Shown: positions 25,914 through 36,130 of the stretch, piece by piece | How the letters are laid out: each line of letters opens with the position of its first letter | How positions within the stretch are numbered: the stretch's first letter is position 1 | NCBI RefSeq assembly: GCF_026262505.1 | Contig: NC_067206.1 | Span: 9,234,268-9,298,267, forward strand | From: Trichomonas vaginalis G3 | Taxonomy: Eukaryota; Parabasalia; Trichomonadida; Trichomonadidae | Direction: 5' to 3' | DNA: 64,000 nucleotides | Translations under genes and position numbers: made by a program | The notes under the pieces: generated by a model | Databases searched by the model: none | Told to the model about the DNA's origin: nothing | Seen by the model: only the letters and a program-made list of their open reading frames with translations

Positions 25914-26372
25914 TCAGTAAGGAAACGCAGGAGTTTTACGATTTATTTGAGGAGTAGGTTCTGGTTTAAATGTTGGAGTCGGTTTAGGAGTTGACTTTTG
26001 AACAGGAGTTTGTACTTCCATAGGTTCAGGAGTCATTGAAGGTTTTGCTTGTGAAGGCGTTGGTTTTGGCGAAGGTGTTGGAGTTTGTTTAACTTCAGCT
26101 ACTTCAGTATTATTTACAACATTTGCTTTATTTCTTTTCAACATCATAACTGCTCCTGCTGTAGCTAGCAAACCTAGTGGGAGACTATATATTATATAAG
26201 GACTTGACCAAATGCTATTTTTGACAGGAGCTGGTGGAACACCTAACCTTGGTGAGACTGCTCTTTGCCATTGTGCAGCTCGTAAGAAATATTCAATAGG
26301 TGCTCCATAATCGTTTGGTAAAGTTTGTTTCATAGATGGTGAAGGTTCACGAGAGCTTGATGAAGAACTCAT
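25914..26372 (-). CDS. Single-pass membrane protein with Pro/Thr-rich tail
   Basis: A 152-residue product. The N-terminal ~50 residues include SPSMKQTLPNDYGAPIEYFL. A hydrophobic segment at ~57-79 (SPYIIYSLPLGLLATAGAVM) is followed by basic LKRNK and a long Pro/Thr/Lys-rich tail (TPTPSPKPTPSQAKPSMTPE). The tail after KRNK would face the cytosol by the positive-inside rule. The role is unknown; it is next to the capsid gene, so a virion membrane protein is possible. Confidence 0.65.
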   Translation of the reverse strand: MSSSSSSREPSPSMKQTLPNDYGAPIEYFLRAAQWQRAVSPRLGVPPAPVKNSIWSSPYIIYSLPLGLLATAGAVMMLKRNKANVVNNTEVAEVKQTPTPSPKPTPSQAKPSMTPEPMEVQTPVQKSTPKPTPTFKPEPTPQINRKTPAFPY

Positions 26373-26448
26373 TTATAAGCTTTAAAAATAAACGTTCATC
26401 CTTTATTCCTCACTGTCGTCCGTAGCTAAGTTATAGTCATCTAATCTA

Positions 26449-27971
26449 TTATTGGGATTCCATTTGCACGCACCTGAATGGCAAAGCAACAATCCTCATA
26501 AATCCAATAAGTGGCTTTGGTACATTTTCAGTTGCTAGTTCAATAGGTCCTTTAACAGACAATTTGTATGTTATTGGAGCAGTAGATGTTTGACCTTGCT
26601 GGAAGCAAAAGTCCACTTCTGTTGGAAAACCACATAAGAAATGTGTGTTGTCATAGCTATCCCATTTATGTTCCACTACCTCACCCACCAATGACCTCAT
26701 AACATCTTCATTAAATCCTATCATATCATTGTTTGTATTGCAAGCGTTCGCAACCATTTCATAAAAATACAGGTCCATATGATTTTTCGGGTTCTGCAGG
26801 CATATTTCCATAAGCTCCATGGAAAGCTGAAGATATTTAAACTTAGGGTTCTCAAAATTAACATAATAGTTGTCTTTCTTTCTAAATAGTGCCCAAATAC
26901 TTTTAACATTAATAGGCGTATAAGCTGCTGTAAATGTTGCACTTGAACTATCTGTATTCTTTGAGAATGAACCGTCCATAGGAATCCAATCCATAACTTT
27001 AACAGGAAAACATAAAGCCTCGTTTGTATAATGTTCTACAAGTTCTGTATAAATGTTAGGGTCTAAAGAGAATGACTTTGGATGAATGAAACATTCATTA
27101 AAATCCATCTTTGTTCGAAATAGTTGCTGGTTTACAGTTGTAATAGTAACTGTTCCACTAGCTTCTACTGCCTTCGTTATCATAGTGAATGGTTCATTCC
27201 ATGGAACAAATTTATTTGTCGGTGGATTTGAATCTGAAGCAAATGCAACTTTAAGAGTTGGATTGAAAGCAATGATATCATTTACAGATATAGATGTGCA
27301 TTGTAAGGCGTCGCTACTGAACTTTACTTTAAGCTGAATATTTCCTGCAAAAGCTGGAATAAATCGAATAGCTTCTAATGGAAGGAATCTTCTAACAGGA
27401 ATTCTTAAACGAAGCTTAAAATCAAATGATTTTCCTGCTGTAATTGGACCACTAACAATTTGTCCTGTTCTGTATGTTCCGAATGACTCCATACATCTTC
27501 ATGTCGAGTCTTTGAGAAAACATCTACTTTCTTTATTTGTTCGGTAGTTTGTGAGTTTGAAGTTATATATGCTTCTTCTCTTGCGTTGTCTTGAGAATAT
27601 ACGATACGACCATTTGCAAGGATTTGATATCCAGCAACTGCATAGAAAGCGTCATCGAAACCAATCCAAAATCCTGGTGGGTTTGTTTTATTGGAACCTG
27701 AACCAATTTCTTTATCTACAATAAATTGACCTTCCATTTTATACGTAATGAATGTATTGTAAAGGTCCAACATATTTTCACCAGGAGGTGAGAGATTGAA
27801 TGTTACCCATGTGTTATCTTTAGCAGTTCCAGGTTGTGATGGAATCTTTGCGTCAGAATATTTTCTATTAGTGTCACCAATTTGAACTGCATTGTCTATG
27901 ATATCGAAATATGAGCGAATCTGATGAATATGCTCTGCTGGAGTAAATTCGTTTAGCTGTTCGTTCTGCAT
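26449..27971 (-). pseudogene. Major capsid protein gene of element B, broken
   Basis: Minus-strand segments include MQNEQLNEFTPAEHIHQIRS, FWIGFDDAFYAVAGYQILAN and LRIPVRRFLPLEAIRFIPAF. The last aligns with the capsid protein of element A. The region has the length of a full capsid gene but looks broken, about one break. Its neighbours are a membrane protein gene and a small domain protein. Confidence 0.7.
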
Positions 27972-27998
27972 GTATTTACTTCAGATAAAAATATCTAT

Positions 27999-28427
27999 TT
28001 ACTTCATTATTCTCACTCTTCTTCTTGGCATTCGTGGTGGAAGTTGTTTCTTGACATTTTCAATGAACTGTACATTCTCTTTTGTCTCAACTTCTTTCAC
28101 TGGCGGGTCAGGATTCTTTGACTCGGTTTGTTTTTCAATGAAATTCACGAACTTTGCAATAAGCTCTTGGTTCGTTATTGAAAGTACATCTGGCTTCTTT
28201 TCTTCTGGTTCTATTGACTTTTCAGTTTGAATAGAAGGCTTAACATGGGCTTCGCCCTCGGTGCCATGCACCTTAATGTTGTCGCTTTCTGCATTCGCTA
28301 ATGGAACCTTTCTTTTTCTTACGTATATTTTACCATCTTTACTCTGACTTACGTAATAGAAAGGATGTTGTATTCCTCTTGCGTCATTTAATATAATAGA
28401 CTCTCGCTCTGATTTTGACAAGCTCAT
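27999..28427 (-). CDS. Small-domain protein with acidic linker, 142 aa
   Basis: The N-terminal ~40 residues (LSKSERESIILNDARGIQHP, FYYVSQSKDGKIYVRKRKVP) match the short domain of 5156-5740 in element A. A disordered Glu/Lys/Pro linker and a basic end follow (KKQLPPRMPRRRVRIMK). In both elements this gene type lies near structural genes. The function is unknown. Part of its linker is encoded by a mini-hairpin, catgggcttcgccct, also found at ~30248. Confidence 0.65.
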   Translation of the reverse strand: MSLSKSERESIILNDARGIQHPFYYVSQSKDGKIYVRKRKVPLANAESDNIKVHGTEGEAHVKPSIQTEKSIEPEEKKPDVLSITNQELIAKFVNFIEKQTESKNPDPPVKEVETKENVQFIENVKKQLPPRMPRRRVRIMK

Positions 28428-28472
28428 TTTACATCGGTTAAAGTTTTAATTTTGTTTTTTATCTGCAGTCAA

Positions 28473-28682
28473 ATGACTCAGACAAGCCCTACGGACAAGA
28501 CCCAAGGGGTCATAGATGTTGAAGCATTGAAGAAAGAAATTCGTGAGCAAATTTTATCCGAACTGAAGGAACAAAAACAAGAACAAAAGCCAGAGAGACC
28601 AAAGAGAAAACTTAGTGAAAAACAACTTGCTGCATTAGCTGCTGGAAGACAAAGAACCCAAGACTACTGGCGAAAAAGCTAG
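28473..28682 (+). CDS. Charged helical peptide, ~69 aa
   Basis: MTQTSPTDKTQGVIDVEALK is followed by a Glu/Lys/Gln-rich helix (KEIREQILSELKEQKQEQKP) and KLSEKQLAALAAGRQ. It resembles short coiled-coil virion proteins in composition only. The gene may not be whole. Confidence 0.4.
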   Translation: MTQTSPTDKTQGVIDVEALKKEIREQILSELKEQKQEQKPERPKRKLSEKQLAALAAGRQRTQDYWRKS

Positions 28683-28893
28683 AGAAGAAGCTGAAGCAAA
28701 AGCTAAAGAAGCTGAAGCAAAGAAAGAGTAAATGGTTTATTTTTATCGAATTAAATGTATAGACAAATACCTTTATCTGTTGCGTTCAGTAGTGAAAACC
28801 CTGACGTCAAAATAAAGGGGAACAGAGTAACGTTTAAGTTTCCAACAGACTGAATTGTGAACATAAATGAAGAGAAGTACATTGGCATAACAT

Positions 28894-29610
28894 ATGTATA
28901 TAACACGTGCTTTCAGAAAGGTTGACTTTATACTTCAAGTCGAGATAGAAAATGACGAACAGTCTTTAAGCGCCCAAAACATTCACATATACAAATACTT
29001 TAAAGACGATACAACATTGTTGCAATGTATGATTTCATTTAATGAGATGTTCGAGAAAAAGTTCAACATTGAAGTACAAACTTTACAGCCTTTACGTGAG
29101 TTTCTTGCACAACTGAAAGAAGAAGGTAGTCAGCCACAACTTATAGACTTTCATTATGAATTTAATGAAAATGAAGATGGAACACATGACTGTCAGTTTG
29201 TTGTATTCTCACCATTCAATGAAGTCGCTAAAGAGAAAGAAAATCCATTACGTATAAGATTTCAAATCTCTGAACCAAGTGATGATTTCAAAAATGTTTT
29301 CAATTATGATGCAATGCTTCCGAGGAAAAATGAATTTTCAAAGATTGTAACACCTGGCATTTGGGATAGAAAGCAAGCTATATTATATTCAAACTTAAGT
29401 AAGGGAGTTGAAAATGAGTTCATTGGTCATACAAGAACTTCACCACTTCCTAACCCTAAATACTATAAATTAACTGGCTTCAATCGTGAGTTTTGGATAG
29501 ACATGTTCTCCACTCATGACCATAACTGCCCAGTGTTCTTACCTCCAGACCATAAGGACTGTCTCTACATTGAAGCACAACTCTTAAACTCTACCATCGC
29601 AGTATTGTAA
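28894..29610 (+). CDS. Putative minor virion protein, element B member
   Basis: A 238-residue product. Its last ~110 residues follow the same pattern as the proteins at 788 and 8073: a FNYDAML-like start, AILYSNLSKGVENEF, a PKYYKLTG segment, FWIDMFST, then VFLPPDHKDCLYIEAQLLN. This distant resemblance places it in the same family. A second capsid protein is a reasonable guess. The beginning (VDFILQVEIENDEQSLSAQN) is not obviously shared. Confidence 0.6.
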   Translation: MYITRAFRKVDFILQVEIENDEQSLSAQNIHIYKYFKDDTTLLQCMISFNEMFEKKFNIEVQTLQPLREFLAQLKEEGSQPQLIDFHYEFNENEDGTHDCQFVVFSPFNEVAKEKENPLRIRFQISEPSDDFKNVFNYDAMLPRKNEFSKIVTPGIWDRKQAILYSNLSKGVENEFIGHTRTSPLPNPKYYKLTGFNREFWIDMFSTHDHNCPVFLPPDHKDCLYIEAQLLNSTIAVL

Positions 29611-29660
29611 AATCTACGCTAGTTTTATTTTTTTCTGAAAATTTTATTTGAGTGAAAGGC

Positions 29661-30227
29661 ATGGAAGGTGAAGGACATTGGCAAACACTCGAACATGACA
29701 ATGACTATGAAATCTTTTCAGAGTACCCTTATCCAATTAGACGTATAAGCAATAAAAGAGTTGTTAGTGAGTTTGACCAAGGAGATGGTTATATTTGTGT
29801 AAATTTAAACAAACACAAGCTGATGAAACATAGAATAGTTGCAGAAACTTTCATTCCGAACCCTGAAGGACTTCGTGAAGTAGACCATATAAACAGAGAC
29901 AGAGGAGACTTTCATATCTCGAACTTAAGATGGACGACAAGAAGAGAAAACATGAGAAATATTTCTGGTTCAAATGGCTATTGGTTTGACATTGTTGACT
30001 CTCTTCCTGAAGACGCTGTTGAAATTATACAATACTCATATCACACGTTAGAGAACTACTACTATGTCCCAAGTGAAGATGCCTTTTACTATTTCATGGG
30101 AACTCAATACAGACAAATGAATGTCTTAAGACAGTATAACAAAGATTATATAAACATTACAGATGTAGAAGGAAGAAGAACAAAGCTGTCTATTGCAAAG
30201 TTTAAGAGAGACAATGGTTATACATAA
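29661..30227 (+). CDS. HNH endonuclease (NUMOD4-HNH type)
   Basis: A 188-residue product, with the ATG at 29661 chosen. An N-terminal NUMOD4-like part reads WQTLEHDNDYEIFSEYPYPI RR. The HNH core is KHRIVAETFIPNPEG, LREVDHINRDRGDFHISNLR, with H57, H76 and N88 as likely active-site residues. A C-terminal domain (~110-188) includes DAFYYFMGTQYRQMNV and RRTKLSIAKFKRDNGY. Such nucleases cut DNA and often spread as homing endonucleases. A relative lies at 30798-31502 on the other strand. Confidence 0.85.
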   Translation: MEGEGHWQTLEHDNDYEIFSEYPYPIRRISNKRVVSEFDQGDGYICVNLNKHKLMKHRIVAETFIPNPEGLREVDHINRDRGDFHISNLRWTTRRENMRNISGSNGYWFDIVDSLPEDAVEIIQYSYHTLENYYYVPSEDAFYYFMGTQYRQMNVLRQYNKDYINITDVEGRRTKLSIAKFKRDNGYT

Positions 30228-30240
30228 ATGACAAAAATAT

Positions 30241-30330
30241 ATGACCTCATGGGCTTCGCCCTTGCCGCTAGCGGCTTATTTTTATCACGAATGACCTCAT
30301 TGCTGACAAAAATAAATGACCTCAGAACTT
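30241..30330. repeat. Mini-hairpins and ATGACCTCA repeats
   Basis: ATGACCTCA occurs three times. Between the first two lie GGGCTTCGCCC and GCCGCTAGCGGC, both perfect small hairpins. Confidence 0.7.
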
Positions 30331-30735
30331 CAACTTACGAATAAAGCTTGTTTTAGTCGTTATTGAGAAGTTAAACTTTTCCTCAAATGCAGGTGTAGCA
30401 GACTTACATAAGTCAAATCCAATCTCTTGACCATCATGAAGTGCTTTGTAAAGTTTCATTAAACTGAACTCAGAGTCTTTGTCATATGTTCCAACAGGTA
30501 TGTGAATGTTCTTATCTTCATTGTAATAGCATTGTATAGCTTCAGGAAACATTTCATTTGCTGTTAAAGCAAGGACGTCTTGTTTGACACCTTTGCAACG
30601 TGCATGGAATGCAACTTCATTTAAATCGTTAGTGAGTAAGTCTATGTAGGTCTTCTTTCCACAAAATATTGACTTGTATGCTAAACTTTGTTTTCCAGGT
30701 GTTATTTCTGCGAAGTCAGTGTCTATGTTATACAG
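30322..30735 (-). pseudogene. PolB C-terminal remnant in element B
   Basis: The minus-strand reading gives IDTDFAEITPGKQSLAYKS, FCGKKTYIDLL and AFHARCKGVKQDVL, the usual order in the palm and thumb end of protein-primed family B polymerases. Only this part is recognisable, and it is a remnant. It shows that B or its ancestor once carried a polymerase gene. Confidence 0.6.
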
Positions 30736-30797
30736 TAATGTTAGTCATGAATGTTTGTCCTAAGTGTTGGCGTTAGTGTTGAAAAATAATGTTTGTC

Positions 30798-31502
30798 CTA
30801 CATGAAGCCGTACAAGCGTTTGAATTTGTTTATGAATAAAATTACACTCTTGTTTTCTGTATCTATCATACAAACATAAGCAGCACCTGTTTTTGTAAAG
30901 TTTATATGAAGTTTTCGATAGTTAGGACCTGTATAATAATAGAATGCGTCTTCATTCTCAACATAGTAGTAGAACTCAAACGAATGCTTACCATAATCTG
31001 TTATTTCAACAGCTTCGTCAGATATTTCATCAACGAACTCATAAACTATATCGCCATACTTGCTTTTATTTCTATTGTTTTCAGATCTAGAACACCAACG
31101 AAGGTTTGAGATTCTGTTGTCCGTTCTATCATGATTTATATGGTCTATTTCTTTCAAATTGTTTGGATTTTCAATCCACTGTTCTGCAATAATTCTATGC
31201 TTTAAATGCATTTTGTTGTTTAAACTAAGCACAATATAACCATAATTATTTAAGCATTCACTCATAATATGTTTGTCTTTCTTTCGACGAATAGTAAAAG
31301 GATATGTCGTACAAATCTCATAATCTTCATGATTTCTCAATGTTTCCCATTGAGTTTGTTCCCCACTAACGTTCTCATTGACGTCTTCAATATCTTCTTC
31401 CTCACTGAACTCGTCAATATTTTCACTAGCTCCTTCTGTAATGTTTTCATCGGCATTGTCATTGACTTCTTCTGTAATGTTAGATGTTGTTGTTTCGCTC
31501 AT
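30798..31502 (-). CDS. HNH endonuclease with acidic N-terminal extension
   Basis: A 234-residue product. The first ~50 residues are acidic (EVNDNADENITEGASENIDE). It continues with a NUMOD4-like WETLRNHEDYEICTTYPFTI, an HNH core (LKHRIIAEQWIENPNNLKEI, DHINHDRTDNRISNLRWCSR) and a C-terminal domain (DAFYYYTGPNYRKLHINF, ENKSVILFINKFKRLYGF). It is convergent in layout with the HNH gene at 29661, the PolB remnant lying between them, and it may have interrupted or replaced polymerase sequence. Confidence 0.82.
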   Translation of the reverse strand: MSETTTSNITEEVNDNADENITEGASENIDEFSEEEDIEDVNENVSGEQTQWETLRNHEDYEICTTYPFTIRRKKDKHIMSECLNNYGYIVLSLNNKMHLKHRIIAEQWIENPNNLKEIDHINHDRTDNRISNLRWCSRSENNRNKSKYGDIVYEFVDEISDEAVEITDYGKHSFEFYYYVENEDAFYYYTGPNYRKLHINFTKTGAAYVCMIDTENKSVILFINKFKRLYGFM

Positions 31503-31602
31503 GTTCTTTCACTAATGTTAAAAAGTTATGTTGTACGAATTTTGAACAGAATTTAGAGCAGTTATGAAACAATGAAGTACTTTTACGCTATTGAAAGGAA
31601 CT

Positions 31603-34130
31603 ATGAGAGTGAAGTACATGACAGCAATGACAAAAGGAACTAATATCAAACCTAATGAAATCGCTCACGAGGACATAGAGCTTAACAAGTATTTTGTGGA
31701 GTATCTTATAAGTGAAGAGTATGTAAGACCTTACTTCATGTTTGACAGCATGAATGAGGATGTTATTTCATGGTTAAAGAATATAAGCAATGTTTTCGGT
31801 AAGTACGTCATAGATGACAAAGGTCTTGTTGTATTTTATGAGACAGCAATACGAACACAGGAACTAATGGATATTATGCACTCAACAGCAAAGAAAGGAT
31901 TTAGTACTATTGGCATGAATGAACATTGCAGGAATGTCATATACAACCTATGCTCACGAAAGCCTTACACAAAAGCAATACAAATGATAGAACATAAGCG
32001 TCTAAGGTCAGCAAATGAAATCATTACTGTCAGTGGTTATGAAAGAACTGTTAGCAAAGATGAGTGGAAACATTTATTCATATTAAGGAAGGACGTTGCT
32101 GAACTAGTTAAACCTGTTGCACAAACATTGTTTCAGATAAGACCAGCAATGACTAAGAACCCTTTGACCTTAGTCAATGAGACCATAGAGGTTGAAGATA
32201 ATGACATGAAAGAACTAGGAATGAATGAGAGAAGTTGTGAAGGATGTTTGAGTCAAAACACATAGTTCTTCAGAGCTGTTAAGAAACTTAGTAAAGAACG
32301 ACAGAAATATTTTATAGAGAAGTATTGCAAAGGATGTGTAAATGAATTGCTTGAAATAGAACTTAGAGACACTTTCACACTAAAGGACTTGAGGAAAAAT
32401 AAGTACATGAGTGAAGAAGGTATTGACATAGCTAGTGTTATAAATGACTTAAGAAGATGTGTTGTCGTTATTGACGGAGCACGTATGACATATCTAGTGA
32501 AAGATTATGATGGAATACGAGACACAACAACACTTGTGTCAGTAGATAGCAAGGAATTCAATAAGCTCATGAAGAGTGTTTATGTAGGACGTATTGAAGA
32601 GAAGGATGTGAACGCACTGATGATTTATGAAGCGGGTCAGAACAAGAACTATCTTATGAAGTCAGGTATGAGATTCTTTGACGAAAGAGATGACATTTAC
32701 AGCTATTTCAGAGGATATGAGTATGAGGTACTGAATGAATAGATGAAAGCATTATTGAAGGATATTTGAAACATGTTCATGATGTCATATGTAATGAGGA
32801 TGAAGAGCTTTATGAGTATGTTTTGAACTGGTTCGCCTACATCGTTCAAAATCCTTGTGGAAAGACTGGAACAGTACTTTTGTTAATAGGAAAGCAAGGA
32901 ACTGGTAAGAATGTACTTAGTAATGTTCTATGCGAGCTCATTAGCAAGTACGCCAACAATAATATAACGGCAATAGAGAATGTGGTTGGTAGATTCAATG
33001 CTGCTATTGAGAACATGAAGCTCATCGTATGCAATGAACTAAGCTCATGCGATACGTCTAAGGTCATGAACCACGACGCACTAAAGTCAATAGTAACAGA
33101 GACTCAGTTGGACTTAAATCAGAAGTGTCAGCCAGTAAGAAAGATAGAGAATGTTTGTAATATCATCATGATATCTAACAACTTCAACTCAGTAAAGATT
33201 GACAAAGACGACAGAAGATTTGTTGTCATTGACGTAAGCAGCAGATACAAAGGAAATTACGAATATTTCTCAAATCTCATTGAAAGCTTTAATGAAGAGT
33301 TTTATTCAAACTTACTGACGTACTTCATGAAGAAAGATTTAAGTGAATTTGATGTAAGGAAGATACCATTCACCAGGGCTAAACAAGAACTCATCGAAAT
33401 GAACAAAACACCTTACCAAATGTTTTATGAGGAGTTCTATGAAAAGTTTGTATCCGGATGGAATTGTACAGAGTGCTACAGAAGATATAAAGAATTTGCG
33501 AAGGAGAATGAATTCTTTGCATGTAGTTCAAATGTATTTAGTGGCAAGATGAGAGAATTTGTGAAGAGAAGTAGAAAGCGAGACGGTTCTGCAAGAAGTT
33601 ATATTTACGAAGCAAGTATGATATTAGAAGGTTGTGGAAAGAAAGAAACAGTGAATTATGAGGAAGTGCTTGAAAAATTCATGGAGTACATGGGAAGCAA
33701 TATAACATACAACAAAGACATATACAGTGAGTTTAAGTACTACTGTGAACAGCATGAGGTTGAACTAATGAGTAAAGGAGACTTTGAAACGCTTATGAAA
33801 GACAGTAAGGAGGTCGTTCATGAGAACAGTATTGAAATAGTTCATGAGAACAGTGAGGAGGTCATACATGAATGCAATGATGAAATAGTTCACGATGTCG
33901 TTCGTGAAGAAGCCATTGCAACAAAGAATGATATAAAGGATTTCATAGAACTTAACAAGGAGGAGTTTAAAGAAGGCTATGAAGTGAAAAGATGTGAAGA
34001 AGATTTCTTGGCGTATTTGAAGAAAAAGAGACTAAAGCCAATGGCTCAAAATAAGTTTCAATCGATGTTTGAAAAGAAACGTTTGAGCTATGGTGGTGTA
34101 AGAAGCACATATTACTTTGTTAAGAAGTGA
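31603..34130 (+). pseudogene. Primase-helicase region of element B, broken
   Basis: The helicase part near 32850-33250 has VLLLIGKQGTGKNVLSNVL, ENMKLIVCNELSS, NIIMISNNF and DDRRFVVIDVSS, closely following the helicase of element A. The upstream part is charged and has no clear primase motif. The 3' part carries a repeat of VVHENS/IVHENS units at ~33810-33900. The region looks broken, about two breaks. Confidence 0.7.
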
Positions 34131-35455
34131 GGACATTTACTTTTTGTCGTTAGTGTTGGAGTTTGTGTTGGAGTTTGTGTTTGTCATTTGTGCTGAAGTT
34201 AGTACTTGTCGTTAGTGTTGGAGTTTGTGTTGGAGTTTGTGTTTGTTGTTAGTGTTTGTCATTTGTGCTGAAGTTAGTACTTGTCGTTAGTGTTGGAGTT
34301 TGTGTTGGAGTTTGTGTTTGTTGTTAGTGTTTGTCATTTGTGCTGAAGTTAGTACTTGTCGTTAGTGTTGGAGTTAGTACTTGTCGTTAGTGTTGGAGTT
34401 TGTGTTGGAGTTTGTGTTGGAGTTTGTGTTTGTCATTTGTGCTGAAGTTAGTACTTGTCGTTAGTGTTGGAGTTTGTGTTGGAGTTTGTGCTGAAGTTAG
34501 TACTTGTTGTTAGTGTTTGTCATTTGTGCTGAAGTTAGTACTTGTCGTTAGTGTTGGAGTTTGTGTTGGAGTTTGTGTTGGAGTTTGTGTTTGTTGTTAG
34601 TGTTTGTCATTTGTGCTGAAGTTAGTACTTGTCGTTAGTGTTGGAGTTTGTGTTTGTTGTTAGTGTTTGTCATTTGTGCTGAAGTTAGTACTTGTCGTTA
34701 GTGTTGGAGTTTGTGCTGAAGTTAGTACTTGTCGTTAGTGTTGGAGTTTGTGTTTGTTGTTAGTGTTTGTGTTTGTTGTTAGTGTTTGTCATTTGTGCTG
34801 AAGTTAGTACTTGTCGTTAGTGTTGGAGTTTGTGTTGGAGTTTGTGTTTGTTGTTAGTGTTTGTCATTTGTGCTGAAGTTAGTACTTGTCGTTTGTGTTG
34901 GAGTTTGTGTTTGTCATTTGTGCTGAAGTTTGTGTTGGAGTTTGTGTTTGTTGTTAGTGTTTGTCATTTGTGCTGAAGTTAGTACTTGTCGTTAGTGTTG
35001 GAGTTTGTGTTTGTTGTTAGTGTTTGTCATTTGTGTTGGAGTTTGTGTTGGAGTTTGTGTTGGAGTTTGTGCTGAAGTTAGTACTTGTCGTTAGTGTTGG
35101 AGTTTGTGTTTGTTGTTAGTGTTTGTGTTTGTTGTTAGTGTTTGTCATTTGTGCTGAAGTTAGTACTTGTCGTTAGTGTTGGAGTTTGTGTTGGAGTTTG
35201 TGTTGGAGTTTGTGTTGGAGTTTGTGTTTGTTGTTAGTGTTTGTCATTTGTGCTGAAGTTAGTACTTGTCGTTAGTGTTGGAGTTTGTGTTTGTTGTTAG
35301 TGTTTGTCATTTGTGTTGGAGTTTGTGTTGGAGTTTGTGTTTGTCATTTGTGTTGGAGTTTGTGTTGGAGTTTGTGTTGGAGTTTGTGTTTGTCATTTGT
35401 GCTGAAGTTAGTACTTGTCGTTAGTGTTGGAGTTTGTGTTTGTTGTTAGTGAGAG
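34131..35455 (+). repeat. GT-rich combinatorial 12-13-bp word array
   Basis: About 1.3 kb is composed of a few words in varying order: ttggagtttgtg, tttgttgttagtg, tttgtcatttgtg, ctgaagttagtac and ttgtcgttagtg. The plus strand is almost free of C outside tgtc, tgctg and tac. The word gaagttagtac contains AGTTAGTA, the first eight bases of the element tip. Confidence 0.95.
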
Positions 35456-35730
35456 AATAAATTAAATCATGAACTTTGCCACACTCTGTCCCTAGTTCCT
35501 CAAAATCCTTGACAACGTTGCTTAGAAATTTTGGTTCAAAACCTCATCTGATTTTAATCTGTTATGCTACCTGTTAAGTTTCGCGAGATTATAAATGTCA
35601 TGGAGTTATATAAAAAGGAGGGACAGCTAGGGACACTGGAAGTACTTGTAAGGCTATCTGTTAAGATTGCATGAAATACTAAAAAGTCATGAAATCCATT
35701 ATCGCTGTGCTAGCTTCACCTTAGAGTAAA
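35456..35730. other. Spacer between word array and small gene
   Basis: No gene is seen. It is AT-rich with a near-repeat (acctgttaagtttcgcgaga and atctgttaagattgcatgaa). Confidence 0.5.
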
Positions 35731-35967
35731 ATGACAAATAAAGTCACTGAAGCAATGAAACAAAAGTTTTTGGTAGAATACATTAAATCAGGAACTATTC
35801 CAGAAGGTTTTTACATTCATACTATGAAGGATGGTAGAGTTCAGTTTAGAAAGATAAAGCAACCATTAGATAGAGAAGGTATATTAAGGAAGATTAAACT
35901 TCATGAGGACAACATTGCTGAACTTAAGAAGAAGTTAGAAGAGTTGGAGAAAGGAAGAGAGTTATAA
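35731..35967 (+). CDS. Small coiled-coil protein, second copy
   Basis: It encodes MTNKVTEAMKQKFLVEYIKS and the same remainder as the gene at 25629-25865, in inverted orientation. The two lie in the inner parts of the terminal repeats. The near-identity over the coding part, against patchy similarity outside it, suggests recent copying or gene conversion between ends. Confidence 0.75.
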   Translation: MTNKVTEAMKQKFLVEYIKSGTIPEGFYIHTMKDGRVQFRKIKQPLDREGILRKIKLHEDNIAELKKKLEELEKGREL

Positions 35968-35982
35968 AGCAATGAATTCAAC

Positions 35983-36030
35983 AGGGTAGAAAAGAGGTTA
36001 GAAATCGGGTTAGATCTAACCTTCTACCCT
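35983..36030. repeat. Dispersed hairpin repeat, GGTTAGA type
   Basis: Outer stem AGGGTAGAA/TTCTACCCT and inner perfect palindrome GGTTAGATCTAACC. It stands where the left repeat has the GGTGA spelling. Confidence 0.8.
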
Positions 36031-36130
36031 AAATTTATTTTTGTGCTATGTTTTCATACGTGTGAGGGTGGTGATATCATTAATTTTTAAGTTTATTTTT
36101 TATTTTATTTTTTATTTTATTTTTATATAA

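Noticed and set aside
34131-35455. Telomere-like repeat
   Set aside because: The GT-rich bias is telomere-like, but the words do not form a short uniform unit and the array is internal to element B.
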